Counted from the stretch's first letter, positions 29,074 to 38,416 are shown. The stretch: 64,000 nt of DNA from Rhodoplanes tepidamans (GCF_030813915.1 NZ_JAUSUJ010000020.1:1-64000), one strand, 5' to 3'. Made by a program: numbers and translations. The notes: generated by a model not told the origin, from the sequence alone.

Positions 29074-30318
29074 ATGCGTGTCCTGCTCACCACCAACGAG
29101 TATCCGCCTTACGTCTACGGGGGCGCCGGCGTCCACGTGGAGTACCTGTCGCGCGAGCTCGCCCGGCTGACGCCGGTCGAGGTGCGCACCTTCCACGACC
29201 AGACGCTCGACGACGGCCAGCTCCACGTCCGCGGCGTCAAGGTCGACACCAAGATGTTCGCCGGCTGCCCGCAGACCTACGTGTCGCCCCTCAAGGCGCT
29301 CTCCACCTGCCTCGCCTTCATGGGGCAGGGGATCGGCAACGAGCTCGAGGGCAGCGTCGAGATCATCCACTGCCACACCTGGTACACGCACTTCTCAGGG
29401 CTGCTCGCGAAGATCCTCTACAACATCCCGATGGTGATCACGGTCCATTCGCTGGAGCCGCTGCGGCCGTGGAAGCGCGACCAGCTCGGCCACGGCTACG
29501 ACCTCTCGCGCTGGATCGAGCGCAACGCGCTCGAGACGGCCGACGCCGTCATCGCCGTCTCCACCTCGACCCGCGACGACATCCTGCGGCTGTTCGACGT
29601 GCCGTCCGAGCGGGTCCACATCATCCCGAACGGCATCGACACCGACGAGTACAAGAAGATCCACGCGCCCGAGGTGCTGACCCGGCTCGGCGTCGACCCC
29701 GACCGGCCCTACGTTCTGTTCGTCGGCCGCATCACCCGGCAGAAGGGCCTCTATTATCTCCTGCAGGCGATCCCGCAGCTCGATCCGAGCCTGCAGGTGG
29801 TGCTGTGCGCCGGCGACGCCGACACGCTCGCCCTGCAGCGCGAGACCGAGGAGATGGTGGCCGAGCTGCAGCGCACCCGCGAGGGCGTGATCTGGCTCTC
29901 CAAGATGCTGCCGCGCGCCGACACCATCGCGCTCTACTCGCACGCCACCGTGTTCTGCTGCCCGTCGATCTACGAGCCGTTCGGCATCATCAACCTGGAG
30001 GCCATGGCCTGCGGCACGCCGGTGGTCGGCAGCGCGGTCGGCGGCATCAAGGAGGTGGTGGTCGACGAGGTCACCGGCATCCTGGTCGAGCCGAACCTGT
30101 CGCCCGAGCCGCCGCACGATCCGGTCGCCCCGGCCCGCTTCGAGCGGGGCCTCGCCGACGGCATCAACCGCATCGCCGGCGACCCGGAGCTGCGCGCCCG
30201 CATGGCCGAGGCCGGCCGTGCGCGGGTGGAGCAGAACTACTCCTGGCGCAGCGTCGCGCGGCAGACCTACGATCTCTACCTGCAGCTCCGCGCCTCCCGC
30301 AAGGCGACGAGCCAGTAG
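29074..30318 (+). CDS. glgM: GlgM-type (actinobacterial-type) glycogen synthase / maltose-1-phosphate synthase
   Basis: GT4 glycosyltransferase, 414 aa, of the actinobacterial GlgA/GlgM subfamily: LTTNEYPPYVYGGAGVHVEY, CHTWYTHFSGLLAK, VHSLEPLRPWKRDQLGHGY, HIIPNGIDTDEY, FVGRITRQKGL and the C-terminal donor motif IYEPFGIINLEAMACGTPVV. In Mycobacterium this enzyme joins ADP-glucose and glucose-1-phosphate to maltose-1-phosphate, the GlgE substrate. Adjacency to glgE supports that role over simple glucan elongation. ATG 29074 has TGGAG nine bases upstream. It could instead act as an ADP-glucose glycogen synthase. Confidence 0.9.
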   Translation: MRVLLTTNEYPPYVYGGAGVHVEYLSRELARLTPVEVRTFHDQTLDDGQLHVRGVKVDTKMFAGCPQTYVSPLKALSTCLAFMGQGIGNELEGSVEIIHCHTWYTHFSGLLAKILYNIPMVITVHSLEPLRPWKRDQLGHGYDLSRWIERNALETADAVIAVSTSTRDDILRLFDVPSERVHIIPNGIDTDEYKKIHAPEVLTRLGVDPDRPYVLFVGRITRQKGLYYLLQAIPQLDPSLQVVLCAGDADTLALQRETEEMVAELQRTREGVIWLSKMLPRADTIALYSHATVFCCPSIYEPFGIINLEAMACGTPVVGSAVGGIKEVVVDEVTGILVEPNLSPEPPHDPVAPARFERGLADGINRIAGDPELRARMAEAGRARVEQNYSWRSVARQTYDLYLQLRASRKATSQ

Positions 30319-30395
30319 GGGGCGGCACCGCAGGAAGTCCCGCAGCCGGCAGGTGGGTAGCCGCACCGCAGCGTGGCGTGCGCCCCGGTTCCCCT

Positions 30396-30489
30396 CGCCG
30401 TCACGGCCGGGCTCGTCCCGGCCACCCCGCGAACAGACCCGCGACCTCCGAAGACGTGGATGCCCGGCACAAGGCCGGGCATGACGGCG
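30396..30489. repeat. REP-like palindromic element
   Basis: An outer inverted repeat, CGCCGTCA (30396-30403) with TGACGGCG (30482-30489), encloses two hairpins: GGCCGGG-CTCGT-CCCGGCC (30405-30423) and ATGCCCGGC-ACAAG-GCCGGGCAT (30460-30482). The second hairpin next to ACGTGGATGCCCGGC is a form I associate with dispersed extragenic palindromes of alphaproteobacteria. It lies between the convergent glgM and CBS genes. Confidence 0.7.
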
Positions 30490-30533
30490 TCGCGAGTCTG
30501 GCGAGGCCCGCCAGGTCCGCGCGGCGAACGGTT

Positions 30534-31079
30534 CTACTTCGGCCCGCGGGTGCGCTGCAGCCAGTACTGGCGTTCGAGCTCGATCAGCCGCTCGTCGGTC
30601 ATCGGAGCGTCGTGGCGGGCGGCGGCTTCGGCCTTGCCGAGCGCCCGGGGCAGGGCGCGCAGCAGGTCGGCGCGCGACAGGACGCCGACCACCCGCGCGT
30701 CGCGCACCACCGGCAGCCGCTTGATGCGGCGGCTCTCCAGGAGCCGGCCGGCCTCCTCGAGCGGCGTGCTCTCGGTCACGGCGAGCGGCGCCGTCGTCAT
30801 CACGTCGCCGACCGTGAGGGTGTGGAAGCGCTCCGGCTCCTGCTCGAGCGCGCTGCGCTCGGTCATCAGCTGCAGCCAGTGCGGCCGGCGCGGCGGGTCG
30901 CCGTCGGAGCGGCGGCGCAGGAGGTCGCGCTCGCTGACGATGCCGACCAGCCGTCCGGCCGGATCGACCACGGGCAGCCCGCTGATGCGGTGGTCGATCA
31001 TCAGCTGCGCCGCGTCGGCGATCGGCCGGTCGGGCGTGATCGTCACCACGGGGCTCGACATGAAATCCCTGACCCGCAC
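30534..31079 (-). CDS. Tandem CBS-domain protein
   Basis: 181 aa with two CBS motifs: VRDFMSSPVVTITPDRPIAD..GIVSERDLLRRR, and VGDVMTTAPLAVTESTPLEE..GVLSRADLLRAL. Together they form a Bateman module that binds adenine nucleotides or similar ligands. It starts at GTG 31079, six bases after GGAGAGG. No catalytic domain is attached, so it is probably a small energy-sensing regulator. Target unknown. It lies next to glycogen and sugar genes, though on the opposite strand to glgEM. Confidence 0.88.
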   Translation of the reverse strand: MRVRDFMSSPVVTITPDRPIADAAQLMIDHRISGLPVVDPAGRLVGIVSERDLLRRRSDGDPPRRPHWLQLMTERSALEQEPERFHTLTVGDVMTTAPLAVTESTPLEEAGRLLESRRIKRLPVVRDARVVGVLSRADLLRALPRALGKAEAAARHDAPMTDERLIELERQYWLQRTRGPK

Positions 31080-31190
31080 CGGACCTCTCCGATCCCGGCC
31101 GCGGCCGACTCGCCGGCCCGCGGCATCGTGCCCGATCACCCTAGTCCAACCGGTCCGCCGCCGTCGAGGCGTCCCGCCGTCGGCCCGGCC

Positions 31191-32480
31191 TCACACACAG
31201 GCACGGATGTAGGGTCGGTTCACCTCCCACAGCTCGTCGAGCACCGCCGTCGCGGCGGCCGTCGACGCGACCACCGGATCGATCAGCAGCGCCTCCAGGG
31301 CGAGCTCCCGGGAGCCGTGCACGGCGGCCTCGACGGCGAGCTGCTGGACCCCGGCCTGGACCGCGAGCAGCCTGGCGATCGGCTCGGGCAGGGGGCCGAG
31401 CGACACCGGATGGATGCCGGCCGCGTCGGCGACGATCGGCACCTCGACGGCGAGATCCGCCGGCAGGTTGGGGATGACGCCGCGGTTGTAGACGATGCCC
31501 GACTCGATGAACCGCTTCTCGTTGTGCACCACGCCGGCGATCACGGCGGCGCCGCGCTCGCCGGACGGCTGCATCCACCAGTTCGGGATCGCGGCGGTGC
31601 CGGCCAGCACGCCCTCGACAGTCGCCCGGAACTCGGCCCGCACCCGCTCGTCGCCGGCGAAGTCGTAGCCCCTGTCGTCGCCGCCGTCGGCCTCCCAGCC
31701 ATAGGGCAGGAACTCGCCGGTGTGGCTGTCGCCGCAGGTCGGCCACAGCCCGAAGCTGCGGAACAGCGTGCGGTCGAGCGGGATGAAGGCGGGGTCGTGC
31801 GCCGCCTCCTTCTCGCGCAGCAGCGGATAGAGGTCGGCGCCGCTGTCGTGGTCGCGGATGTGCAGGAGCCACTGGAAGTGGTTGAGCCCGGCGCCCCAGA
31901 CGTCGATCGTCTCGGCCGGCCGCCCGAGGATGTGGGCGACCTGGCTGCGGGCGCCGAAGATGCCCTCGCACAGGCCGAGGGTTCGCACCTTCGCGTACTT
32001 GCCGAGTGCCATGACGATGCGGCTCTCGGGGTTGGAGAAGTTGATGAACAGCGCGTCCGGGCACAGCGCCTCGATGTCGCGCACGAAATCGAACACCATC
32101 GGCAGCGTGCGCAGCGTGAAGAACAGCCCGCCCGGGCCGCCGTTCTCGCCGAGCGTCTGGCGGATGCCGTGCTTCTTCGGAATCTCGTAGTCGAGCCGCC
32201 ACAGCCGCAGCCGGTCGATCGCCGTGGCGTTGACGACGAAGTCGGCCCCGGGCAGTGCCGTGCGCCGCTCGGTCGTCGTCTCGATGACGACGCCGGCGCC
32301 CGCCGCCTCGGCGAGCCGGCGGCCGAGCGCCGCCATCCGCTCCAGCGCCACCGGGTCGGTGTCGACCAGCACCAGGGTGGAGCCGTGCAGATCCTCCGAG
32401 AAGAACATGTCGCGGAACATGGTCAGGCCGAACGACATGCTGCCGGCCCCGATGAAGACGATTTTCGCGGACTTGGACAT
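31191..32480 (-). CDS. GH4 family glycosidase (alpha-glucosidase/galactosidase type)
   Basis: 429 aa. GH4 enzymes use NAD+ and a divalent metal in a redox elimination mechanism. Rossmann motif [12 protein letters not shown] at the N-terminus, then [61 protein letters not shown], the metal Cys in LGLCEG and the metal His in [11 protein letters not shown]. It resembles AglA-type alpha-glycosidases, not the phospho-glycosidases of PTS systems. ATG 32480 is preceded by GAGGTGG. It is divergent from the GH1 gene. Confidence 0.88.
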   Translation of the reverse strand: MSKSAKIVFIGAGSMSFGLTMFRDMFFSEDLHGSTLVLVDTDPVALERMAALGRRLAEAAGAGVVIETTTERRTALPGADFVVNATAIDRLRLWRLDYEIPKKHGIRQTLGENGGPGGLFFTLRTLPMVFDFVRDIEALCPDALFINFSNPESRIVMALGKYAKVRTLGLCEGIFGARSQVAHILGRPAETIDVWGAGLNHFQWLLHIRDHDSGADLYPLLREKEAAHDPAFIPLDRTLFRSFGLWPTCGDSHTGEFLPYGWEADGGDDRGYDFAGDERVRAEFRATVEGVLAGTAAIPNWWMQPSGERGAAVIAGVVHNEKRFIESGIVYNRGVIPNLPADLAVEVPIVADAAGIHPVSLGPLPEPIARLLAVQAGVQQLAVEAAVHGSRELALEALLIDPVVASTAAATAVLDELWEVNRPYIRACV

Positions 32481-32830
32481 GACCACCTCGACGCCGGACC
32501 GTCACGCGATCGGCGTTCGTGAGGCGGGCCCGCGCGCAGGGGAGGCGTCGCGCGGATGAGGAACGGTCGGGCCCGCGTCGTCGAGGCGGCGGTCCGCAGC
32601 CGAAGTGTCCGCCGAACCGGGCCGCGACGGAACTCCGATAAGTTGCGTAAGGAGTGCTCCGATGGCGCCGGCCGGGCGGCGGCCGCCGTCGCGGGACGAC
32701 CGTCGTCGCCTGCGACCGTCGTGCTTGACGGCCATCAACATATCGGAAAGGGCGCGGGCGTAGCGTTCACGGGTCACGAGGCCTGCGAAGGCTCGCCCTT
32801 CGCAGGCGGCACTGCGAAGGAAGGACGATC
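32481..32830. promoter_or_regulatory. Divergent GH4/GH1 control region with 11-bp inverted repeat
   Basis: 350 bp without a gene. A perfect inverted repeat, GCCTGCGAAGG-CTCGC-CCTTCGCAGGC, occupies 32781-32807. A third copy of its core, TGCGAAGG, lies at 32813-32820, just before the ribosome site of the GH1 gene (start 32831). This position suits either a repressor operator or a leader hairpin controlling the beta-glucosidase. Confidence 0.6.
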
Positions 32831-34198
32831 ATGAGCACGCGCGCGCCCGCCACGGCCGCGGCCGCATCCGCCCCCGCGTTCCTGTGGGGCGTGTCCACCT
32901 CCAGCTATCAGATCGAAGGCGCCGCATCCGAGGACGGCAAGGGTCCGAGCATCTGGGACACCTATTGCCGGCAACCGGGCCGCGTCACCAACAACGACAC
33001 CGGCGACGTCGCCTGCGATCACTACCACCGCTACGCCGAGGACGTGGCGCTGATGAAGCGCCTCGGGGTCGGCGCCTACCGGTTCTCGGTGTCGTGGCCG
33101 CGGGTGCTGCCGAAGGGCCGGGGCGCCGCCAACGAGCCGGGCCTCGCCTTCTACGACCGGCTGATCGACGCGCTGCTCGAGGCCGGCATCGAGCCGTGGC
33201 TGTGCCTCTATCACTGGGATCTGCCGCAGGCGCTCGGCGACCTCGGCGGCTGGGCGAACCGCGACTGCGCCTTCTGGTTCGCCGACTACGCCGCCCTGAT
33301 CGCGCGCCGCACCGGCGACCGGGTGAAGCGCTTCGCCACCTTCAACGAGTCCTCGGTGTTCACGCTGTTCGGCTTCGTGATGGGCGGGCAGGCGCCCGGC
33401 ATCGTCGACCGCAACATGTTCCACCGGGCGATCCACCACGTGAATCTCGGCCATGGCGCGGCGATCGACGTGCTGCGCTCGCACGTGAAGGACGCCTCGC
33501 TCGGCATCGTCCACAACATCCAGCCGTGCCGGCCGGCGACGCCGGCGCCCGAGGACGTGAAGGCGGCGGCGCTGTTCGACGCCTATTGGAACGGCGCCTT
33601 CGCGGATCCGCAGATCCTCGGCGCCTATCCTCCGCTGCTCGCCGACCTGATGGAGCCCTGGATCCAGGCCGGCGACATCGCGAGGATCTGCCGGCCGATC
33701 GACTGGTTCGGCCTCAACCACTATTCGCCGCACTACATGAAGGCGTGGGACGGCAATCCGCTCGGGGTCGGCTGGGGCCCGTCGCCCGAGAACGTCCGGC
33801 GCACCAGCATGGGCTGGCCGATCGAGGCGGACGCCTTCCGCGACACGCTGATCGGCCTGTCGAAGCGGTACAAGCTGCCCGTCTACGTGCTGGAGAACGG
33901 TACCGCCAACCCCGACGTGGTCGACGACAAGGGCGAGGTGAACGACCCGTCCCGCATCGACTATCTCAAGTCCTATATCGACGCGCTCGGCGAAGCGCGG
34001 GCGGCGGGGGCGGACGTGCGCGGCTACTTCATCTGGTCGCTGCTCGACAACTTCGAATGGGGTTCGGGCTACAGCCAGAGGTTCGGCATCGTCTATGTCG
34101 ACTACGCGACCGGACAACGCATCCCCAAGGCGTCGTATCACTGGTACGCCGACCTGATCCGTTCGACCGCGGCGCGTCCGCTGGCGGCGGCGAGCTGA
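32831..34198 (+). CDS. GH1 beta-glucosidase
   Basis: 455 aa, length and order of motifs as in bacterial GH1: FLWGVSTSSYQIEGA, DVALMKRLGVGAYRFSVSWPR, WLCLYHWDLPQAL, acid/base Glu173 in TFNES, DWFGLNHYSPHYM, nucleophile Glu355 in LENGTANPD, and SLLDNFEWGSGYSQRFG. The usual TFNEP and TENG contexts are changed to TFNES and LENG, although both glutamates are kept. No signal peptide, so it acts on imported beta-glucosides. Followed 19 bp later by glucokinase, which phosphorylates the released glucose. Confidence 0.93.
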   Translation: MSTRAPATAAAASAPAFLWGVSTSSYQIEGAASEDGKGPSIWDTYCRQPGRVTNNDTGDVACDHYHRYAEDVALMKRLGVGAYRFSVSWPRVLPKGRGAANEPGLAFYDRLIDALLEAGIEPWLCLYHWDLPQALGDLGGWANRDCAFWFADYAALIARRTGDRVKRFATFNESSVFTLFGFVMGGQAPGIVDRNMFHRAIHHVNLGHGAAIDVLRSHVKDASLGIVHNIQPCRPATPAPEDVKAAALFDAYWNGAFADPQILGAYPPLLADLMEPWIQAGDIARICRPIDWFGLNHYSPHYMKAWDGNPLGVGWGPSPENVRRTSMGWPIEADAFRDTLIGLSKRYKLPVYVLENGTANPDVVDDKGEVNDPSRIDYLKSYIDALGEARAAGADVRGYFIWSLLDNFEWGSGYSQRFGIVYVDYATGQRIPKASYHWYADLIRSTAARPLAAAS

Positions 34199-34217
34199 AA
34201 CGCAGGAGGTGGATCGC

Positions 34218-35198
34218 GTGAGTGCCGGTGCCTTGGACTCCCGCGTCGGCGACGCGATCCTGCTCGCCGACATCGGCGGCACCAATGCCCGCTTCGCGCT
34301 GATGACGGATCGCCTCGGCGCGATCCGTCACCTGCCGGTCGCGGAGTATCCCGGCCCGAAGGACGCGATCGCCACGTTCCTGCGGGCCGATGCGCCGGGC
34401 GCGACGCTCGCCGGGGCCGTGCTGGCCGTGGCGGCGCCGGTCGAGGGCGAGACCGTCCGCTTCACCAACAGCCCTTGGGTGATCGACGTCGCCGAGCTGC
34501 GCGCCGCCTTCGGAATTCCGCGCGTCGTGCTGGTCAACGACTTCGAGGCGGTCGCCTGGTCGCTGCCGAGCCTGCGGCCCGAGGATCTGCGGCCGGTGGG
34601 CGGCGGCGTCGCCGTGCCGGGCGGCCCCATGGTGGTGCTCGGCCCCGGCACCGGTCTCGGCGTCGCCGGCCTGGTGCCGGACCTTCACGGGCCTGTCGTC
34701 GTGCCGACCGAGGGCGGCCACGCGACGCTGGCCACCACGACCGAGCGCGAGGCCGAGATCGTCGCGGTGCTGCGCCGGCGCTACGGTCACGTCTCGAACG
34801 AGCGGGCCCTGTCCGGACCGGGGCTCGAGGCGCTCCACGCCGCCGTCGCGGCCGTGGACGGTGTGACGGTGCCGGAGCGGCGCGCCGCCGAGATCACCCG
34901 GCTCGCCGAGCAGGGCGGCTGCCCGGTCTGCCGCGCCGCCGTGGAGACGTTCTGCGCCATGCTGGGCAGCGTCGCCGGCGACCTCGCCCTGATCTTCCGG
35001 GCGCGCGGCGGGGTGTTCATCGCCGGCGGGATCGTGCCGCGCTTCGGCGACCGTTTCCGTGCGACCGGGTTCCGCTCTCGCTTCGAGTCCAAGGGCCGGT
35101 TCGAGCCCTACCTGGCCGAGATCCCGACCGCCGTGATCACCCATTCCGACGTCGCGTTCCTCGGCCTGCAGGCGATCGCCGCGCGGCTGCGCGGGTGA
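34218..35198 (+). CDS. glk: Glucokinase
   Basis: 326 aa of the ATP-dependent Glk group (not ROK): LLADIGGTNARFALM, VLAVAAPVEGETVRFTNSPW, VVLVNDFEAVAWSLP, VLGPGTGLGVAGLVP, PTEGGHATLA and GGVFIAGGIVPRFGD. Start GTG 34218 is preferred over GTG 34209 because GGAGG at 34205-34209 sits eight bases before it. It forms an operon with the GH1 gene and links to pfkA and glycogen metabolism elsewhere in the window. Confidence 0.94.
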   Translation: MSAGALDSRVGDAILLADIGGTNARFALMTDRLGAIRHLPVAEYPGPKDAIATFLRADAPGATLAGAVLAVAAPVEGETVRFTNSPWVIDVAELRAAFGIPRVVLVNDFEAVAWSLPSLRPEDLRPVGGGVAVPGGPMVVLGPGTGLGVAGLVPDLHGPVVVPTEGGHATLATTTEREAEIVAVLRRRYGHVSNERALSGPGLEALHAAVAAVDGVTVPERRAAEITRLAEQGGCPVCRAAVETFCAMLGSVAGDLALIFRARGGVFIAGGIVPRFGDRFRATGFRSRFESKGRFEPYLAEIPTAVITHSDVAFLGLQAIAARLRG

Positions 35199-35363
35199 CC
35201 ATCGTCCATCGGCGGCCCGCCGGACGGTCGGCTCCGCTCACGTGCACGTGTAGACGGAGCGCCGAGGACAACCAGGCCTCGCAAGCCCGCAGGGCCCACG
35301 CTACCATCACGGCCTGTTCCGCCCGGGCCGGGCGGCACCATCCGGTCATCGTGGGAGGCTGGC

Positions 35364-35795
35364 GTGAGCGCTGTTTTCGTGGTTCAGACGAATGATCTGC
35401 CCCGTGCCAAGGTCGGTGGCGTCGACGACCCGGCGGTCCGATGGGCCGGCGCCTTCGCCGCCTATGGTGGTCACGGGACGACCCAGTCCGCGACGATCGT
35501 CTACGAGATCGAGCCGGGCGGCCGGCTCGGCTGGCACACCGACGCCACCGAGGAGACGCAGTACATTCTCGCGGGAAGCGGCGAGCTGCGGCTCGAGGAC
35601 GGCACCACGCACGCCGTCGGGCCGGGCAGCGTCTTCGTTCTGCCGACGCCGGTCCGGCACGATCTCGCCAACACCGGCAGCGACACCCTGCGCGCCGTGG
35701 CGTTCTTCGCCGCGCCGATGTTCACCCAGACGTTCGACAACGCCATGCTGCCGCCCGACGTGCACGTCCTCGGCACGCCGAATCGCGAGGGCTAG
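35364..35795 (+). CDS. Cupin-domain protein
   Basis: 143-aa single-domain cupin: GWHTDATEETQYILAGSGEL (metal-type motif 1 with one His and Glu) and GSVFVLPTPVRHDLANTG (motif 2 His). Start GTG 35364 with GGGAGG upstream. Substrate not evident. Its TAG stop is part of a CTAG shared with the stop of the convergent transporter-like gene (4-bp overlap). Confidence 0.82.
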   Translation: MSAVFVVQTNDLPRAKVGGVDDPAVRWAGAFAAYGGHGTTQSATIVYEIEPGGRLGWHTDATEETQYILAGSGELRLEDGTTHAVGPGSVFVLPTPVRHDLANTGSDTLRAVAFFAAPMFTQTFDNAMLPPDVHVLGTPNREG

Positions 35796-36982
35796 AACGC
35801 CTTCGTCGCGCCGTCGTCGACGCGGGGCCGCCCGGGTTCCGGCGAGGCCGAGCGCTGCGGGCGGATCACGCGGTCCGGATCGGGCTCGATCGCGCGACGC
35901 GTCGGCAGGCCGTCGGCGTCGTCGAGGGCGTGCAGCAGGGTGGCGACTCGGTTGACCGAGGAGCGCCATTCGGCGACCCGGTGATAGTTGTCGACGAACC
36001 AGTTGAAGGCGAGCTGCACCGAGACGAAGGCGGCCGCCGCCTGGGTGAGCTCGCCGAGCGACATCTCGCCGGCCAGGAACTTCGGAGCGCACAGCAGCCA
36101 GGCGCACACCGGGGCGAGCAGGCCGTCGGTGTGCGACACCATGGTGGTGCCCATCAGCTGCCAGCAGAGATCGCGCCAGCGCTTCAGCACCTGGCCGAGC
36201 GCGACGCGGACGCCCTTGAGGTCGGTCACGTCGAGCGCCGCGGGCGGCACGCGCTCGCCGAGCTCGCGGATCTCGTTGGTGGCGGCGCGCAGCTCCGCCT
36301 CGGCCTGGTTCTCGGCCTGGATCACGGGGGTGAGCTTGCGGCCGACGAACGCCATCGCGGTCGTGAAGATCAGCGTGTAGGCGATCACGGCGACCACCAG
36401 ATAGGCGTGGATCGTCACCACGTGGCCGGCGAGGCGGAGGTGGAAGTCGCCGCCGACCGTCCACAGCACGTTGATGAAGACCAGCGCCGTCACCACCGCG
36501 TTGAGGAGGCCGTTCGCCATGTCGATCGGCGCGTCGGTGGCGATGCGGGCGTCGAAGGAGATGCGGTACTCGGCGTTCTGGTGCTCGCCGTCGACCGAGC
36601 CGAGGCGCTGGTAGCGGCGCTCGTCCACCCACAGCACCACGAGGTGCCGGGTGAGCCACTCGCGCCACTTCCGCTGGGTGGTCATGCGGGTCCACACCGA
36701 GCCGACGGCGAGCCCGATGCTCAGCAGCGCGAGCGGGGCGAACAGGCCCGCCTGGGTCCACAGCGCGGCGGCGTCGCGGCGCTCCAGCGCGTTGAAGAAG
36801 TCGCGGTTCCAGTAGTTGAGCTGATACTGGACCGTGATCTGCGAGAGGACGACGAAGACGAGCCCGACGGTGAGGGGCCAGCTCACCCGGGCGGAGCGGC
36901 CTTTCCAGAAGCCGGATGCGCTCGCCCAGTAGCGCCCGAACAGGGATCGTCGCCGGCCGTCCGCTCCGTTCGGCTGAGACAT
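35792..36982 (-). CDS. SbmA/BacA- or YddA-like membrane protein lacking an ATPase domain
   Basis: 396 aa with about six membrane helices in the ABC_membrane_2 fold: SWPLTVGLVFVVLSQITVQYQLNYWNR, TRMTTQRKWREWLTRHLV, NAEYRISFDARIATDAPI, FVSVQLAFNWFVDNYHRVAEWRSSVNRVATLL. The RVAEWRSSVNRVATLLHALD segment resembles YddA-type ABC proteins, which continue into a nucleotide-binding domain. Here only a 40-residue Pro/Arg tail follows. It is therefore either a genuine SbmA/BacA-like proton-driven peptide importer (about 400 aa) or a YddA homologue that lost its ATPase half. Confidence 0.82.
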   Translation of the reverse strand: MSQPNGADGRRRSLFGRYWASASGFWKGRSARVSWPLTVGLVFVVLSQITVQYQLNYWNRDFFNALERRDAAALWTQAGLFAPLALLSIGLAVGSVWTRMTTQRKWREWLTRHLVVLWVDERRYQRLGSVDGEHQNAEYRISFDARIATDAPIDMANGLLNAVVTALVFINVLWTVGGDFHLRLAGHVVTIHAYLVVAVIAYTLIFTTAMAFVGRKLTPVIQAENQAEAELRAATNEIRELGERVPPAALDVTDLKGVRVALGQVLKRWRDLCWQLMGTTMVSHTDGLLAPVCAWLLCAPKFLAGEMSLGELTQAAAAFVSVQLAFNWFVDNYHRVAEWRSSVNRVATLLHALDDADGLPTRRAIEPDPDRVIRPQRSASPEPGRPRVDDGATKAF

Positions 36983-37070
36983 GCGGGTCCGCTCCGCGCC
37001 GGCACCCGGCGGGACCGATCTGGCCGGCGCGCGGCGCGTTCGGCAAGGGAAGACCTCCGGCGCGCCGAGA

Positions 37071-38072
37071 TCAAGTTCGGGCGATCCGGGATGGCGGCGG
37101 CGGATTTGAATCGAAGGCGCCCGGCTCGGAGCGGGGCCTGGATTCGGACGTCCGGTCGCGCCGGCGACCGGACGGGCGCAGGGCGCGGGTCCAGGTGGCG
37201 AAGCCGCGCCTCAGGGCGTGCAGATCGCCGACCCGTCGGTCGGCCCGCAGCACCCGGTCGACCGCGTGGGCGACGGCGCTCGGGCGGACGTGATGGATCA
37301 TGTGGCCGGTCTCGCGGAAGCGGACCATCGTGCAGTCAGGCAGGCGCTCGCGCAGCCATTCGCCGTGGTCCGCGAACGGGGCGATGCGGTCGCCGTCGCC
37401 GCCGATCACCACGATCGGGCAGGCGATCTCGTGCAGGCGATCGGCCGCGCGTTCCATCGCGTCGTTGAAGCCGAGCAACTCGGCCGCCATGGCGAGCACG
37501 GCGCCCGGCTGGGCGACCGTGGCGAAGGGAAGCCGGTGCATGTGGGCCGGCACGTCGTCGGGCGCGAAGGTCGCGGTCAGCATGGGACCGGCGATCAGCG
37601 GCGCGACCTGCGGCAGGGCCCAGCGGAGCGGCCGTCCGAGCCTCCGCATCGACGCCATGCGCAGCAGCGGGCGCGCTTCCGGCGGGGTCGGGCGGCAGAA
37701 CGGCCCGAGCAGCACCAGGCCGGCCACCCGGTCCGGACAGGCGAGGGCGTAATGGAGCGCGATCGCGGTGGCGAACGAATGCGCCACGATCACGGGCCGG
37801 TCGGCATCGAGCGCGTCGATCACCTGGGCCAGCCAGGCCGCCTGGGCATCCGGCGCCATCCGGTCGGGCGGCTGCGGCGACGAGCCGCCGTAGCCCGGGC
37901 GGTCGACGGCCAGCACGCGATGCGTCGCGGACAGCTCCGTCAGCGGCGCCATGATCTCCTCGGCCAGGCCGCCGAGCCCGTGCAGAAGCACCACCGGCCG
38001 GCCGTCGCCGGCGGCGATCACATGAGCGGCGCCGGCATCGGCGTCGACCGTGAGGTGGTGAAATGCGACCAT
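37071..38072 (-). CDS. Alpha/beta hydrolase
   Basis: 333 aa. Serine hydrolase fold: oxyanion VVLLHGLGG, nucleophile elbow IVAHSFATAIAL (A-H-S-F-A), acid in VIGGDGDRIAPF and catalytic His in RFRETGHMIHHV. Typical of the small-molecule esterase, C-C hydrolase and haloperoxidase group. The last 45 residues are Arg/Ser/Pro-rich and beyond the fold. ATG 38072 with GGAG upstream. Substrate unknown. Confidence 0.88.
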   Translation of the reverse strand: MVAFHHLTVDADAGAAHVIAAGDGRPVVLLHGLGGLAEEIMAPLTELSATHRVLAVDRPGYGGSSPQPPDRMAPDAQAAWLAQVIDALDADRPVIVAHSFATAIALHYALACPDRVAGLVLLGPFCRPTPPEARPLLRMASMRRLGRPLRWALPQVAPLIAGPMLTATFAPDDVPAHMHRLPFATVAQPGAVLAMAAELLGFNDAMERAADRLHEIACPIVVIGGDGDRIAPFADHGEWLRERLPDCTMVRFRETGHMIHHVRPSAVAHAVDRVLRADRRVGDLHALRRGFATWTRALRPSGRRRDRTSESRPRSEPGAFDSNPPPPSRIART

Positions 38073-38173
38073 CGTGGCTCCGCGGATCGGCTCTGCGGAG
38101 GAAATCGGCGGGGCGGGAGAGGGTTCCGGGATGGCCGCAGGGGGGTGGCCGGTCCCCGACAAAGGGAACTCCG

Positions 38174-38401
38174 GTGGCGGAGCCCGATTGGTCCGGTATG
38201 GCACCCGATCCGAAGACACGACGCGACGAGGCGGGACGAAACGAGGCGGGGCGCGAGGACGCCGCGGACGACCGGCTTCCCGCGGCCGGACCGCACGCCG
38301 ACCCGGGCCTCACCGATCCGGACAAGACGCCGGGCAGCGGCATCCTGCCGAGCGAGGACCCGGACGCGGCCGGCGACGCCACCGAGTCGCCGACCGGCTG
38401 A
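38174..38401 (+). CDS. Small acidic hypothetical protein
   Basis: About 75 aa from GTG 38174 (AAGGGAA nine bases upstream); ATG 38198 is an alternative start. Sequence is disordered and charged, with LPAAGPHADPGLTDPDKTPG and GSGILPSEDPDAAGD. The DPxKTPGxGxLP pattern recurs in small Hyphomicrobiales proteins as far as I recall. No function known. Divergent from the hydrolase and convergent with the next small gene. Confidence 0.55.
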   Translation: MAEPDWSGMAPDPKTRRDEAGRNEAGREDAADDRLPAAGPHADPGLTDPDKTPGSGILPSEDPDAAGDATESPTG

Positions 38402-38416
38402 CGCCGGCGACTCCGG

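Noticed and set aside
37085-37130. T-arm-like sequence GATTCAAATCC on the minus strand at the end of the hydrolase gene
   Set aside because: No D arm, anticodon arm or pairing acceptor stem could be drawn, so it is not a tRNA.
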